From Verrucomicrobiales bacterium (GTDB lineage: Bacteria; Verrucomicrobiota; Verrucomicrobiia; Verrucomicrobiales; Akkermansiaceae): 27,897 bases of DNA. The stretch spans positions 1 through 27,897 of the forward strand of contig DPWT01000066.1 in assembly GCA_003527555.1 (NCBI GenBank), in the 5' to 3' direction. Numbering within the stretch: position 1 is the first letter of the stretch; every line of letters starts with the position of its first letter. Shown one piece after another: positions 15,256-22,909 of this stretch. The notes under the pieces are model-generated. The model was not told the origin of the DNA and made no database searches. It saw nothing but the letters and a program-made list of their open reading frames with translations. The position numbers were made by a program, and so were the translations under genes.

Positions 15256-16368
15256 ATGGAAGATGTAATTCGACAGAGCCAGATGCAGATCCTTGGTAAA
15301 GAGGTAACCATCGGTAGTGTAGATAGGGAGTTGAGGTTGTTATGGGAGCAAGATAAGGCGAGCACCAATGCCTCGCTGATGAACCTCGCCGTTTACTCGG
15401 AAAATGACGGTGCCATACTGCGAAACTCAGATCTTGTGCAAGAAATTACGCGTGAGCATGCGTGTCGTGCTATTTTAATAGGCATCGATCGAGATGATCC
15501 AAAGGCATCAATCCGCGCGTGGATCACTGCGCATTGCCACTTGCGCCATGGAAGAAAAAGTGTCTGCTGTGAGCAGATTGCGTTTCAACTGACTGGGCGT
15601 GCGACTGGACGATTACGTAACACGGTGTTTGCGCATCTTAACAGCGACTTACCGCTTGTCTTTTGGTGGCAGGGAGAATTGTCGTCTATTTTTTCAGAGC
15701 GACTTTACAGCTTGATTGAACGGTTTGTATTCGACAGCTCGCAGTGGAGTGACCCAGCTGAATCATTTAAGTGTATTGAGAGAGCATTGAAAGATGCGAA
15801 CAATTTCTCACCCATGGATATGGAATGGACGCGGAGCTATGCGGTGCGTTTAGCAGTAGCCGGGCTCTATGATGACCCGCTTGCAAAACAATCTTTAGAA
15901 TACACCAATTCGATCCGTATTAAGGTACATCCTAATCACAAGATGGCAGGCTTGCAGCTCCTCGCATGGATAATTCAGAGTAATGGATGGAAACCTCTAA
16001 TGGATAAGCGACAAGATACTGAAATTTCAGATCGATTTTGTTTTGAAACTAACGAGGGCGTCGAGGTTACCGCAGTTGTGGAAACAGCTTCATCCGCTGC
16101 ACCAATTGCGGAACTTGAGATGTTATCGCCTGATTGCACTATGAGAGTATCGCGTGGGGCTGATTCTCGATACCTTTATCAGTTACTAAATGTGGGCAGT
16201 CATCGAGTGGAGCAATCAACTCCAGTATCGGGTAATGATCCCGCAGAATTGTTTATGGCCCAGTTGTCACGTGGCGGTAAGAACTCGCTTTTCCGCATGA
16301 TCATACCCACATTCCTCAGTTTTCTCGGAGTGAATGAGGAGGAGATTTACGGGAGCAATGTTGAGTAA
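15256..16368 (+). CDS. opcA: Glucose-6-phosphate dehydrogenase assembly protein OpcA
   Basis: A 370-residue soluble protein matching the OpcA family. An N-terminal domain contains ASLMNLAVYSEND and EHACRAILIGIDRDD, followed by ...CCEQIAFQLTG. The central hallmark is FAHLNSDLPLVFWWQGEL, followed by RFVFDSSQW and WTRSYAVRLAVAGLYDDP. In cyanobacteria OpcA is an allosteric activator and assembly factor of G6PDH; actinobacteria carry a homologue beside zwf. The 11-nt spacing from zwf strongly supports the assignment. The start ATG follows the zwf TAA closely, with no alternative needed. The transcript runs toward a convergent barrel gene. Confidence 0.9.
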   Translation: MEDVIRQSQMQILGKEVTIGSVDRELRLLWEQDKASTNASLMNLAVYSENDGAILRNSDLVQEITREHACRAILIGIDRDDPKASIRAWITAHCHLRHGRKSVCCEQIAFQLTGRATGRLRNTVFAHLNSDLPLVFWWQGELSSIFSERLYSLIERFVFDSSQWSDPAESFKCIERALKDANNFSPMDMEWTRSYAVRLAVAGLYDDPLAKQSLEYTNSIRIKVHPNHKMAGLQLLAWIIQSNGWKPLMDKRQDTEISDRFCFETNEGVEVTAVVETASSAAPIAELEMLSPDCTMRVSRGADSRYLYQLLNVGSHRVEQSTPVSGNDPAELFMAQLSRGGKNSLFRMIIPTFLSFLGVNEEEIYGSNVE

Positions 16369-16373
16369 TCTTC

Positions 16374-16406
16374 AAAAAAATGGATGCATCTTAATGATGC
16401 ATCCAT
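16374..16406 (-). terminator. Rho-independent terminator of the FadL-like gene
   Basis: An 11-bp perfect stem (ATGGATGCATC / GATGCATCCAT, loop 5 nt). On the minus strand it is followed by seven T (A7 at 16374-16380 on the plus strand), placing it 24 nt beyond the stop of the minus-strand barrel gene. The same hairpin might slow opcA transcription but has no T tract in that direction. Confidence 0.88.
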
Positions 16407-16430
16407 AGGAAATGTGTTTTAAAGTATCTT

Positions 16431-17660
16431 TTAGAATGTGCCGCTGATACCGGCACCAATGATGTCAACATCACCCCCAATCTTTCCAGTGAATAGTGCC
16501 TCGTTGCCTCCGTTTGCCTCTGAGTATACTGAAACGTCATCGGCAAAGATATGGGTATAACCAATATCAAGATTGTAGTTATCGGTTAGCTTAATGGTGG
16601 CTCCAATACTTGCCCATATGCGATCACCGTCAGGGATACGAAGAGTCCGGTCTGATGTGTTGACTGGGCTTTCGTCAAGAGAGAGACCGGCACGGAAGGT
16701 CAGGCTATCACTGTGCTTGTAGGTAGTGCCGATAGCGAAACGGAAAGCATCATTCCAGTTTTCCTGAACAACTAATGCTGGGTCTGCAGGCGTATCGGTT
16801 TTTGGTGCAAGCGTTTTAAATTTACTCCAGTTTGTCCAGATGACGTCGGCATGAATAGCCCAACTATTATTGAGTTCGTGGTAGGCACTTATCTCAATGC
16901 TGTCGGGTAGCTCGACATCAAGAGTAGCATCAACTTTAGTGCCTGGTGCTCCCAGTGGAGGACCAAATTTGGCATTGCCATCAATGGTTAGATCAATACT
17001 CGATCGATAGTGCACACCAAGTCGAGTATTATCATTGATCTCATATAGAATACCAATATTCCAGCCAATGGCCCAATCCTCACCCTCAAGATCAAATAAG
17101 GTGGCTCCGCCGAGAGTGTTGGATAGTCTGCCTTCAGCGTGCATGATGTCGATGCCCACACCCAGGGTCACTTGTTCGTTAAGCCTTACTGCAACAGATG
17201 GGTTAGCTGTAACTGTGGTGATTTCGCTGAGATCAGTGCCTACTTGTGCGGCAAAGCTATCCGAATAGTCGGTGGCGAGCCCAAAAGATGAGAACATACC
17301 GAAGCCTACACTAATATTGTCAGTGATTTTTCGAGTATAGTAGAAGTAAGGAACTAAGGCCTCTGTGGCGACATCGGAATCGCTGATGCTTGCATTAGTT
17401 GGGCCGCCCGTACCTTTTAAATTAACGTTTGGTTTGATATACTGCAGACCTACGGAATAAGAACTGTCGTCCAAGAGGATGATTCCTGCAGGGTTGGATG
17501 ATAAGACCGATGCATCGTCAGCAATAGCGGCTTCACCTGAGAATGCGCGTCCTAGACCTGAGACAGAACGTTCTTGGAGCTGGAAACCTGCGCCGAGAAG
17601 AGGAGCAGAGGTGATGCCAAGCATTGCTAATATAGTGGTGTATTGATTTGTTTTCTTCAT
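16431..17660 (-). CDS. FadL/OmpP1/TodX-type outer-membrane transporter
   Basis: A 409-residue outer-membrane barrel for hydrophobic compounds, typically long-chain fatty acids or aromatic hydrocarbons. The signal peptide (1-24, cut after PLLGA) exposes the family's mature N-terminus GFQLQERSVSGLGRAFSGEAA. The hatch-region signature IADDASVLSSNPAGI with its Asn-Pro-Ala follows. The rest consists of FadL-like strands (VGFGMFSSFGLATDY, RLGVHYRSSIDLTIDG, DNYNLDIGYTHIFADDVSVY), ending in a C-terminal Phe (GAGISGTF). Family assignment is strong. Whether it imports fatty acids in this organism is not shown; no fad genes are adjacent. It has its own promoter candidate and terminator. Confidence 0.92.
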   Translation of the reverse strand: MKKTNQYTTILAMLGITSAPLLGAGFQLQERSVSGLGRAFSGEAAIADDASVLSSNPAGIILLDDSSYSVGLQYIKPNVNLKGTGGPTNASISDSDVATEALVPYFYYTRKITDNISVGFGMFSSFGLATDYSDSFAAQVGTDLSEITTVTANPSVAVRLNEQVTLGVGIDIMHAEGRLSNTLGGATLFDLEGEDWAIGWNIGILYEINDNTRLGVHYRSSIDLTIDGNAKFGPPLGAPGTKVDATLDVELPDSIEISAYHELNNSWAIHADVIWTNWSKFKTLAPKTDTPADPALVVQENWNDAFRFAIGTTYKHSDSLTFRAGLSLDESPVNTSDRTLRIPDGDRIWASIGATIKLTDNYNLDIGYTHIFADDVSVYSEANGGNEALFTGKIGGDVDIIGAGISGTF

Positions 17661-17704
17661 GATGTGTATGCCTTCAATTATTGGAGACAGTTCATAATCA
17701 ATGG

Positions 17705-17733
17705 ATTATACCTGGCATCAAGATAAAAGCGAA
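17705..17733 (-). promoter_or_regulatory. Promoter candidate for the FadL-like gene
   Basis: On the minus strand a perfect TATAAT (17705-17710) lies 17 nt from a poor -35, TTCGCT (17728-17733). The predicted start is near 17698, with a leader of about 38 nt. A weak -35 with a consensus -10 suggests an activator-dependent promoter, and a palindrome sits at the right place for one. Confidence 0.45.
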
Positions 17734-17734
17734 G

Positions 17735-17748
17735 ATGTTGATCAACAT
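17735..17748. promoter_or_regulatory. 14-bp perfect palindrome, possible activator site for fadL-like gene
   Basis: ATGTTGATCAACAT reads the same on both strands. Its centre is about 43 nt upstream of the predicted start, next to the weak -35, a position used by class II activators. It overlaps the stop codon of the HTH-MBL gene (17742-17744). Confidence 0.35.
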
Positions 17749-18527
17749 TTGGACAGAAAGGGATTGTTTTTTTGTTCTAGTTTCACGCTTGTTAGTGGTC
17801 CATGTCCAGGGCACAGAACGGTAGTGTAAGGTAGCGTCATTAGATTATGTTGTGCTGTTTTAAGAGATAGTTTGTAGGTGCTTTCTCCTGAGGTTCCGCC
17901 CATTGAGCCTGCGAAAACTGCATCGCCAACAATACAGATCGGGGTTTCAAGCCCCTCGTAGTAAAAAGCTCGAGCAGGCGACATATGCCCACTGACATCT
18001 AACGACGTGATGGGTCCATTTTCGGTTTTGATTAGAGCTTTGTGATCCAAATCCTCTGGGTATAAGACGGGTGTATTCTTGAATGCTTCTGTGCAAGCAG
18101 TGTGATCATGGTGTCGATGTGTGATGAGCAAACGCGCGATTTTGAGACCTTTTGAGTGTATTAGCTGAATAAGTTCGTCGGCATTCGTTCCTGTATCGAT
18201 CACTGTGGCGGTGGTTCCGTGCTCAATGATGTATGCATTGACGCCGGCATGCCCGAAAGGGGAGATGATCTGATAAAGCCCTTTGGGAGACTCAATACTG
18301 GGGTAATAATTGGGTAAATTTGACAATGCGACGCCGTCAAGTTTCAGTACGTTTGCCACCCGTTTGATATCCTTGGGTCTGTTGCCGCCGGCAAGTAAGT
18401 CTTGGAGTATTTCAATGTTCATGCCCGCTTTATCGGCAAGCTGCTCTGTGGAAAGGTTTTGGCCGCGCATTGCCTTAGCGATGATATCGCAAGGGTCGTC
18501 TTCGATTGGTATAGTTGTGTTGGACAT
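17742..18527 (-). CDS. XRE-like HTH fused to a metallo-beta-lactamase-fold hydrolase
   Basis: A 261-residue protein of two parts. Residues about 13-66 resemble an XRE-type helix-turn-helix (AMRGQNLSTEQLADKAGMNIEILQDLLAG). From about 80 onward it is a glyoxalase II-like MBL domain. Metal ligands are present: THRHHDH (136-142), His181 in SGHMSP, Asp202 in VGDAVFAGSMG and His242 in CPGHGPLTS. Such hydrolases cleave thioesters such as S-lactoylglutathione, or oxidise persulfides. The order fold-HTH then enzyme suggests a DNA-binding enzyme or a remnant HTH used for dimerisation. It is divergent from the Nudix gene (42 nt), and the fadL-like gene follows on the same strand. Domain calls are by eye. 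Confidence 0.83.
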   Translation of the reverse strand: MSNTTIPIEDDPCDIIAKAMRGQNLSTEQLADKAGMNIEILQDLLAGGNRPKDIKRVANVLKLDGVALSNLPNYYPSIESPKGLYQIISPFGHAGVNAYIIEHGTTATVIDTGTNADELIQLIHSKGLKIARLLITHRHHDHTACTEAFKNTPVLYPEDLDHKALIKTENGPITSLDVSGHMSPARAFYYEGLETPICIVGDAVFAGSMGGTSGESTYKLSLKTAQHNLMTLPYTTVLCPGHGPLTSVKLEQKNNPFLSKC

Positions 18528-18569
18528 TTAAAATTGTGTTAGTGTCTATGTATGGAATAATCTGGTGGT

Positions 18570-18947
18570 ATGATCAATGTAGTATGCGCAATTATCCGTA
18601 ATCCACAGGGGGAAGTGCTTGCGTGTCAGCGTCCTGAAGGCAATTTGTTTGCTGGTAAGTGGGAGTTTCCGGGTGGAAAAATTGAGCCAGGTGAACACCC
18701 CGAGCATGCATTGTCTAGAGAGATTCTTGAAGAACTAAGTTGTGAATTAAGTGTGCTCAGACCACTCGATGTTGTTACTCATAAGTATGATGATTTTTCA
18801 ATCCGGTTAATGCCTTATCTCTGTATCATCAAGTCTGGTAAGATAAACCTTCGTGAGCACAATGCTATGCGTTGGCTGGAAATCAAAGAGTGTTGTGAGC
18901 TTGATTGGAGTGCTGCCGACATACCCATATGGAGAGCATTGTTATGA
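18570..18947 (+). CDS. MutT-like Nudix hydrolase
   Basis: A 125-residue Nudix protein. The box is GKIEPGEHPEHALSREILEEL (from Gly36; Glu42, Arg50, Glu51, Glu54, Glu55), matching GX5EX7REUXEEXGU except that Ser57 replaces the late Gly. The surrounding WEFPGGK (31-37) and N-terminal VVCAIIRNPQGEVLACQRP are typical of MutT, which removes 8-oxo-dGTP from the nucleotide pool. CTP-type or diadenosine specificity is possible. It is a single plus-strand gene between two minus-strand genes. The initiation region has no clear Shine-Dalgarno. Confidence 0.88.
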   Translation: MINVVCAIIRNPQGEVLACQRPEGNLFAGKWEFPGGKIEPGEHPEHALSREILEELSCELSVLRPLDVVTHKYDDFSIRLMPYLCIIKSGKINLREHNAMRWLEIKECCELDWSAADIPIWRALL

Positions 18948-18964
18948 CTAGAATTAGGCTGATC

Positions 18965-19687
18965 TCATCGGCCAATGGCGATGCGATTGGCAAGTGATTC
19001 CGGTAAGCCCGCGTCTAAGATTTTTTGCTGTGCCGTTTGTAAATCATATTCTACACGTCGAAAAATTACGGTATTCTTGTTCAGATCGTAAATACAGTAG
19101 GATGCTCTCCAATCGCCATCACGAGGTTGTCCTACTGACCCCGCATTGATGAAATATTTTTGTCCGGCTTCGATTGTGATCGAATTTGCAGGAATCTTTT
19201 GCACAACTGATCCATGAGTGAATATGCATGGCACATGAGTGTGACCGCAAAAACACACCGGTGTCACCTGATAAGAGAAGTGTGCCATGGCATCAAATTT
19301 GTTGGTTGCGTAGTTCCATGAGGATGGTTGATCGAGAGTTGAGTGAACGACAGTGAAATCGTGCACTTGGCGTACCATTCTCAGGCGAGCTAGCCATTGC
19401 CTCTGATCTGGGTTGAGTTGCTCACGAGTCCAGAGCAAAGCTTCGGCTGCGGTTGCGTTCATCATATCCAGAGAGGTGTCGTGGCCGCAGTCTTGATCGT
19501 GGTTCCCTTTGACTACTGGACATTTCATGGATTTGACTTTTTCCAAGCATTCAGCAGGGCTTGCATTGTAGCCGACAACATCGCCCAGACAGACATAACT
19601 GTTGCAGCTTTGCGACTCAGCATCAGCGAGAACTGCGTCAAGCGCTTCAAGGTTTGCGTGAATATCACTGAAAATGGCTACTTTCAT
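18965..19687 (-). CDS. YfcE/MJ0936-type metallophosphoesterase
   Basis: A 240-residue calcineurin-like phosphoesterase. The five metal-binding blocks appear in order: FSDIHAN (Asp8, His10), GDVVGYN (Asp36), KGNHD (Asn62, His63), VHSTL (a conserved His) and CGHTHVP, followed by INAGSVGQPRDGD. The family includes phosphodiesterases and Ap4A hydrolases; the natural substrate here is unknown. Six more residues are open upstream to 19705, but the ATG at 19687 starts MKVAIFSDIH directly, as in most homologues. It is convergent with the Nudix gene with a 17-nt gap. The 198 bp upstream of 19705 are purine-rich and hold no gene that I see. Confidence 0.88.
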   Translation of the reverse strand: MKVAIFSDIHANLEALDAVLADAESQSCNSYVCLGDVVGYNASPAECLEKVKSMKCPVVKGNHDQDCGHDTSLDMMNATAAEALLWTREQLNPDQRQWLARLRMVRQVHDFTVVHSTLDQPSSWNYATNKFDAMAHFSYQVTPVCFCGHTHVPCIFTHGSVVQKIPANSITIEAGQKYFINAGSVGQPRDGDWRASYCIYDLNKNTVIFRRVEYDLQTAQQKILDAGLPESLANRIAIGR

Positions 19688-19903
19688 GTCTAATACTGGA
19701 AACAATCAATGACCTCGGAGCAAACTTAGGGAAAGAAAAAAACTAAAGAGAGTTAATAAAGAGAGGTGCAAGAGGAAGGGGTTGCGCCATAGGGGTAATT
19801 GATTCGTTATTTGGCTTGGGAGAAGCGGCGCGTATGCTGTTGCAATTTGCATTCATGATTGAGATGAGTGGAATCGGATAGTTACGAGTAAATCTCCCAA
19901 GGG

Positions 19904-20821
19904 CTATTGATCTGGGGTTGGGATGCCGAGCTTGATTGCGAGTTCCCGCCGCTTATCCAGCACGCCATCCATAGGGTAGGATATATGTCTATTTTTCCAG
20001 TAATTCGTTAACCAAGTGTATTGAGTTTTATCATCGGGAAAGAGGTCTTTATCAGGAATTGGAATCTTCTCTGGAAGTTCAGCCGCATTTTGTAGTGCAA
20101 ATAAACAACAAATTAAGTTAGGTAAGTGGTTGTCGGAAGTTGACAAGAAAAGTTCTGTTCCATCATTAAGGGCCTCTTTTTTTCGCGCGGGAATACGTGC
20201 AAGAGAATAGAACCTAAATCTCTTGTATTGTTTGCGCTTGTATCCTGGCATTGTCTGGGTTGCCAATGAATTGTCGTAATGTGTTACGGCACGTTGGAGA
20301 TCTGGCAGCTTAAACCGATCACTCCACAGGCGAGCAAGTGAGATGTGTAGTTTCCAGTTTTCAGGGTTCTGTCGTACGCCTTCCTCAAGAAGAGCAGAGC
20401 CTTTGTCGATGTACAGCTTACGCAGTGCTTTGCGGCGCAGCGGGCTGAGGTTTCGATCCTCATTGTAGTGAACTGATGCATTGGTATGCAGATGCCATGC
20501 ACCCGTATCCCAATAATGTGTTGTTTGTGGCTGTAATGTGGTGATGACTCCGTAGCTTTCCTCTAGCTTGATCCAATCAAGTTTTTCAAAATGGATAAAA
20601 GCGCGAAGGTTCCACATTGCGGCTACCAGCGACCGCAGACCACCCAATGCCACCGCAGCGCCCGTTTGTCCCAGTTGCAGATTGGTTCCTTGCTTAAGCG
20701 ATGGTTGGATTAGTTGATTTTCAACCATGTCCTTATTGAGTTGATCCTCATAGCTTAGTTTAGCAGCGCCAAATCCTATGAGCACACAAAGAATGACAAC
20801 AATTTGGAAAACAATACGCAT
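19904..20821 (-). CDS. Membrane-anchored TPR-like protein, third gene of the ABC operon
   Basis: A 305-residue protein with one N-terminal span (about 3-20, IVFQIVVILCVLIGFGAA). The rest is mostly helical: SLVAAMWNLRAFIHFEKLDW, YWDTGAWHLHTNASV and GVRQNPENWKLHISLARLW resemble TPR-type helical pairs. It begins 1 nt after the permease stop, so it is translationally coupled to the ABC genes and is probably part of the same machine, perhaps an extracytoplasmic accessory. I do not recognise the family and cannot assign a function. The initial Met gives the anchor segment, so the start is reasonable. Confidence 0.72.
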   Translation of the reverse strand: MRIVFQIVVILCVLIGFGAAKLSYEDQLNKDMVENQLIQPSLKQGTNLQLGQTGAAVALGGLRSLVAAMWNLRAFIHFEKLDWIKLEESYGVITTLQPQTTHYWDTGAWHLHTNASVHYNEDRNLSPLRRKALRKLYIDKGSALLEEGVRQNPENWKLHISLARLWSDRFKLPDLQRAVTHYDNSLATQTMPGYKRKQYKRFRFYSLARIPARKKEALNDGTELFLSTSDNHLPNLICCLFALQNAAELPEKIPIPDKDLFPDDKTQYTWLTNYWKNRHISYPMDGVLDKRRELAIKLGIPTPDQ

Positions 20822-20822
20822 G

Positions 20823-21734
20823 TTAAAATTCTTTTTTCCGGAAAGTAAACCATGCCAAAACGCTGTAAATGCCGGTGTAAAACAGGGTCAAGACAGTAAG
20901 TTTTTTGATGATGCTTGTGGACACAGTTTTGCCCTCGATGGTAGCATCAATGATGTTGTATAATTGAAAATCTGGGAAGATGAGTGCGACTCCCTGAGAT
21001 GCTACTTTCAATTCTTGAGAAACGTTAGTGCCATGACTGTGTAACCAATAATTGCGAGCATCCGCGGTGAAGTGGCCAACGAAGTAGATGACAACTGATA
21101 TGACGATGGTAAATAGCGTAGAGCTTGAGAATGTGGATATGAGCAGCGCTATAGATGCCATAATTGTAGCCTTAAAAAAGATTGCAGCTACGCCTGCGTG
21201 TAGATCCCATGTCACGCCTTGTTGTGTAATGGAATCATGACGCATCTGTATGTATTCCCTCGGCCAACCTTGCACTCGAGCTTTTTCTAGTTCCACAGCG
21301 AGCAGACCATCAGTTCGGTAGTTGAGAATTATACACAACAAGCCGTCCATCAGTAGGAGCGAGACAACGACGAGTAAAAGGACGCCTGATAGTTTTCCTA
21401 TCAGGTAATCGAGACGCGGAACAGGTTTGCTTAATATGGTGTAGAGTGTGCGATCTTCCAAATCTTTGGGGATGAGTAACGCGGTAGCGGCAATGGCAAA
21501 AAGCACCGAAAACATGGCCATCGATCCCATGGCTGTACTTTTGAGTATGATAAGTTCCTGTTCTGCCGTATCTTCCGTAGTTCGACTATAGGGCATTTCA
21601 AAGAAACTTGCGGCAATCATGAGTATCGCAAAGACTGCGAGGAAATAGAACACTTTCATCCGCACCAGTTGGGTAAAGGTGTGGCTTGCAATAACCAGAA
21701 TACGGCTTGGGGAGAAGAAACTGTTTTTACGCAT
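20823..21734 (-). CDS. ABC-2 type transporter permease
   Basis: A 303-residue membrane protein with about six spans: an N-terminal cytoplasmic segment, MKVFYFLAVFAILMIAASFF, then SMAMFSVLFAIAATALLI. The conserved DLEDRTLYTILSKPVPRLDYLIGK loop is typical of NosY/ABC-2 permeases. The start is chosen at 21734, since a strong Shine-Dalgarno (AAGGAGG) lies just before this ATG, inside the 3' end of the ATPase gene. The frame could extend to 21770. The ATPase stop and permease start overlap by 8 nt, so translation is coupled. It pairs with the ATPase to form an exporter; the substrate is unknown. Confidence 0.88.
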   Translation of the reverse strand: MRKNSFFSPSRILVIASHTFTQLVRMKVFYFLAVFAILMIAASFFEMPYSRTTEDTAEQELIILKSTAMGSMAMFSVLFAIAATALLIPKDLEDRTLYTILSKPVPRLDYLIGKLSGVLLLVVVSLLLMDGLLCIILNYRTDGLLAVELEKARVQGWPREYIQMRHDSITQQGVTWDLHAGVAAIFFKATIMASIALLISTFSSSTLFTIVISVVIYFVGHFTADARNYWLHSHGTNVSQELKVASQGVALIFPDFQLYNIIDATIEGKTVSTSIIKKLTVLTLFYTGIYSVLAWFTFRKKEF

Positions 21735-22656
21735 GATCTCCTCCTTTCTTATTTGTTGAAGCAATATCAATATGGGGGAGGGTATCCCTGTCGGCTAGCA
21801 ACGAATCAGATTTCCTAGCTTCGTCTAAGAATAATCTTTCTAGAGTTGTCCGTGGTTTCCCCATTCTTACGAACTCAGTATTCTTGGAATCATTAATTAC
21901 ATCACGGATTTTTGTAAGCGTGTGATCACTGGCGTGACGGATAACCACCTCTGTCTGGTCTTCGATGGCGATGAGATCATCAAGTCGGCCCTCCTTGACC
22001 AGACTTCCCTTAAATATAATACCAACGTGATCGCAAACCTCCTGCACTTGTTCTAGTAGATGGGAGCAGAGAAAGACCGTCACACCACGCTCCTTGAGGC
22101 TAACGATCAAATCACGTATTTGGCGCGATCCCACGGGATCGACTCCTGCAGTTGGCTCGTCGAGAATAAGCAAGCGAGGTTCGTGTATGAGTGCCTGTGC
22201 TAGCCCTATCCGCTGAAGCATGCCTTTTGAGTAACCGCCAATTCGGCGTTTGCGTGCATCTTGGAGCGATACCATCTCAAGCATTTCATCGACGCATGAT
22301 TTTATTTTTTTCCCACGCAACCCACAAAGTTTTGCGTAAAACTGGAGTGTCTCCTCGCCGGTGAGGTGTTTATAGAAGTAAGGGTTCTCAGGCAGAAAGC
22401 CTATCTCTTGTCGTGAATCTGTCTTGAGTGAGTTCTTACCAAAGACATGGCAACTGCCTGCAGTCGGGCGTAGGAGCCCGAGCAGGGCCTTCATTGTTGT
22501 CGATTTACCTGAGCCATTTGGTCCGATCAGACCGTAGACCTCACCTGGCATTATCTTTAGTGAAACGTCATTTACAGCACGCACTTTCGTCTTCCTGAAG
22601 GGCGATGGGAATTCCTTCACGAGGCGATTGATTTGGACAGCGGGTGTTTCCTCCAT
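21727..22656 (-). CDS. ABC transporter ATP-binding protein (ABC-2 type)
   Basis: A 309-residue ATPase. Walker A is GPNGSGKST (45-53), the signature YSKGMLQR (142-149), Walker B LLILDEP (162-168), followed by TAGVDP and the switch SHLLEQVQEVC. A C-terminal extension of about 90 residues is usual in CcmA/NodI-type proteins. The ATG at 22656 is preferred; four more residues are open from a TTG at 22668. It is first in a three-gene operon with the permease and the TPR-like gene and powers export of an unknown substrate. The tail Lys-Gly-Gly-Asp coding region also forms the permease's Shine-Dalgarno. Confidence 0.93.
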   Translation of the reverse strand: MEETPAVQINRLVKEFPSPFRKTKVRAVNDVSLKIMPGEVYGLIGPNGSGKSTTMKALLGLLRPTAGSCHVFGKNSLKTDSRQEIGFLPENPYFYKHLTGEETLQFYAKLCGLRGKKIKSCVDEMLEMVSLQDARKRRIGGYSKGMLQRIGLAQALIHEPRLLILDEPTAGVDPVGSRQIRDLIVSLKERGVTVFLCSHLLEQVQEVCDHVGIIFKGSLVKEGRLDDLIAIEDQTEVVIRHASDHTLTKIRDVINDSKNTEFVRMGKPRTTLERLFLDEARKSDSLLADRDTLPHIDIASTNKKGGDHA

Positions 22657-22748
22657 AACTCTATACAATGGGTTAGATTAACGGGAACTGCTCATGGCGC
22701 AACAGCAATTCAGCATCATTCTGTTTTTTACATACACATAGCTAAGAA

Positions 22749-22776
22749 TTGATTACTGCTTGCCGTCACATAATAA
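22749..22776 (+). promoter_or_regulatory. Weak promoter candidate before the disrupted lipoprotein gene
   Basis: TTGATT (22749-22754), a 16-nt spacer and TAATAA (22771-22776). The -10 nearly touches the GTG at 22779. An 8-bp inverted repeat (ATAAGTGT at 22773-22780, ACACTTAT at 22791-22798) covers the start codon. Both are modest signals. Confidence 0.25.
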
Positions 22777-22778
22777 GT

Positions 22779-22909
22779 GTGAAAACTATTACACTTATAT
22801 CATTTGTTGCTCTTTTCACTCTCACAAGCTGTTTTTAGGTGGATAGCACCATCACTGTAAAAAAGATGGTAGCGGTACTGTCACAGAAATCACTCACTTT
22901 GGGGAGCAA
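22779..22909 (+). pseudogene. Disrupted lipoprotein signal-peptide end of the following gene
   Basis: From the GTG at 22779 one frame encodes a short lipoprotein signal peptide with the lipobox LTSC and then Phe. A TAG follows at 22836-22838. The same frame continues as VDSTITVKK up to an A6 run (22859-22864). After one base is added there, the reading enters the frame of the downstream gene as KKDGSGTVTEITHFGEQM and joins its ATG at 22910. A lipoprotein gene thus appears to be split by one nonsense codon and one frameshift. Real decay or sequencing error are both possible. Confidence 0.55.

Noticed and set aside
19706..19903. Purine-rich intergenic stretch as a possible small RNA
   Set aside because: No promoter, hairpin with T tract or conserved motif could be recognised; only base composition is unusual.
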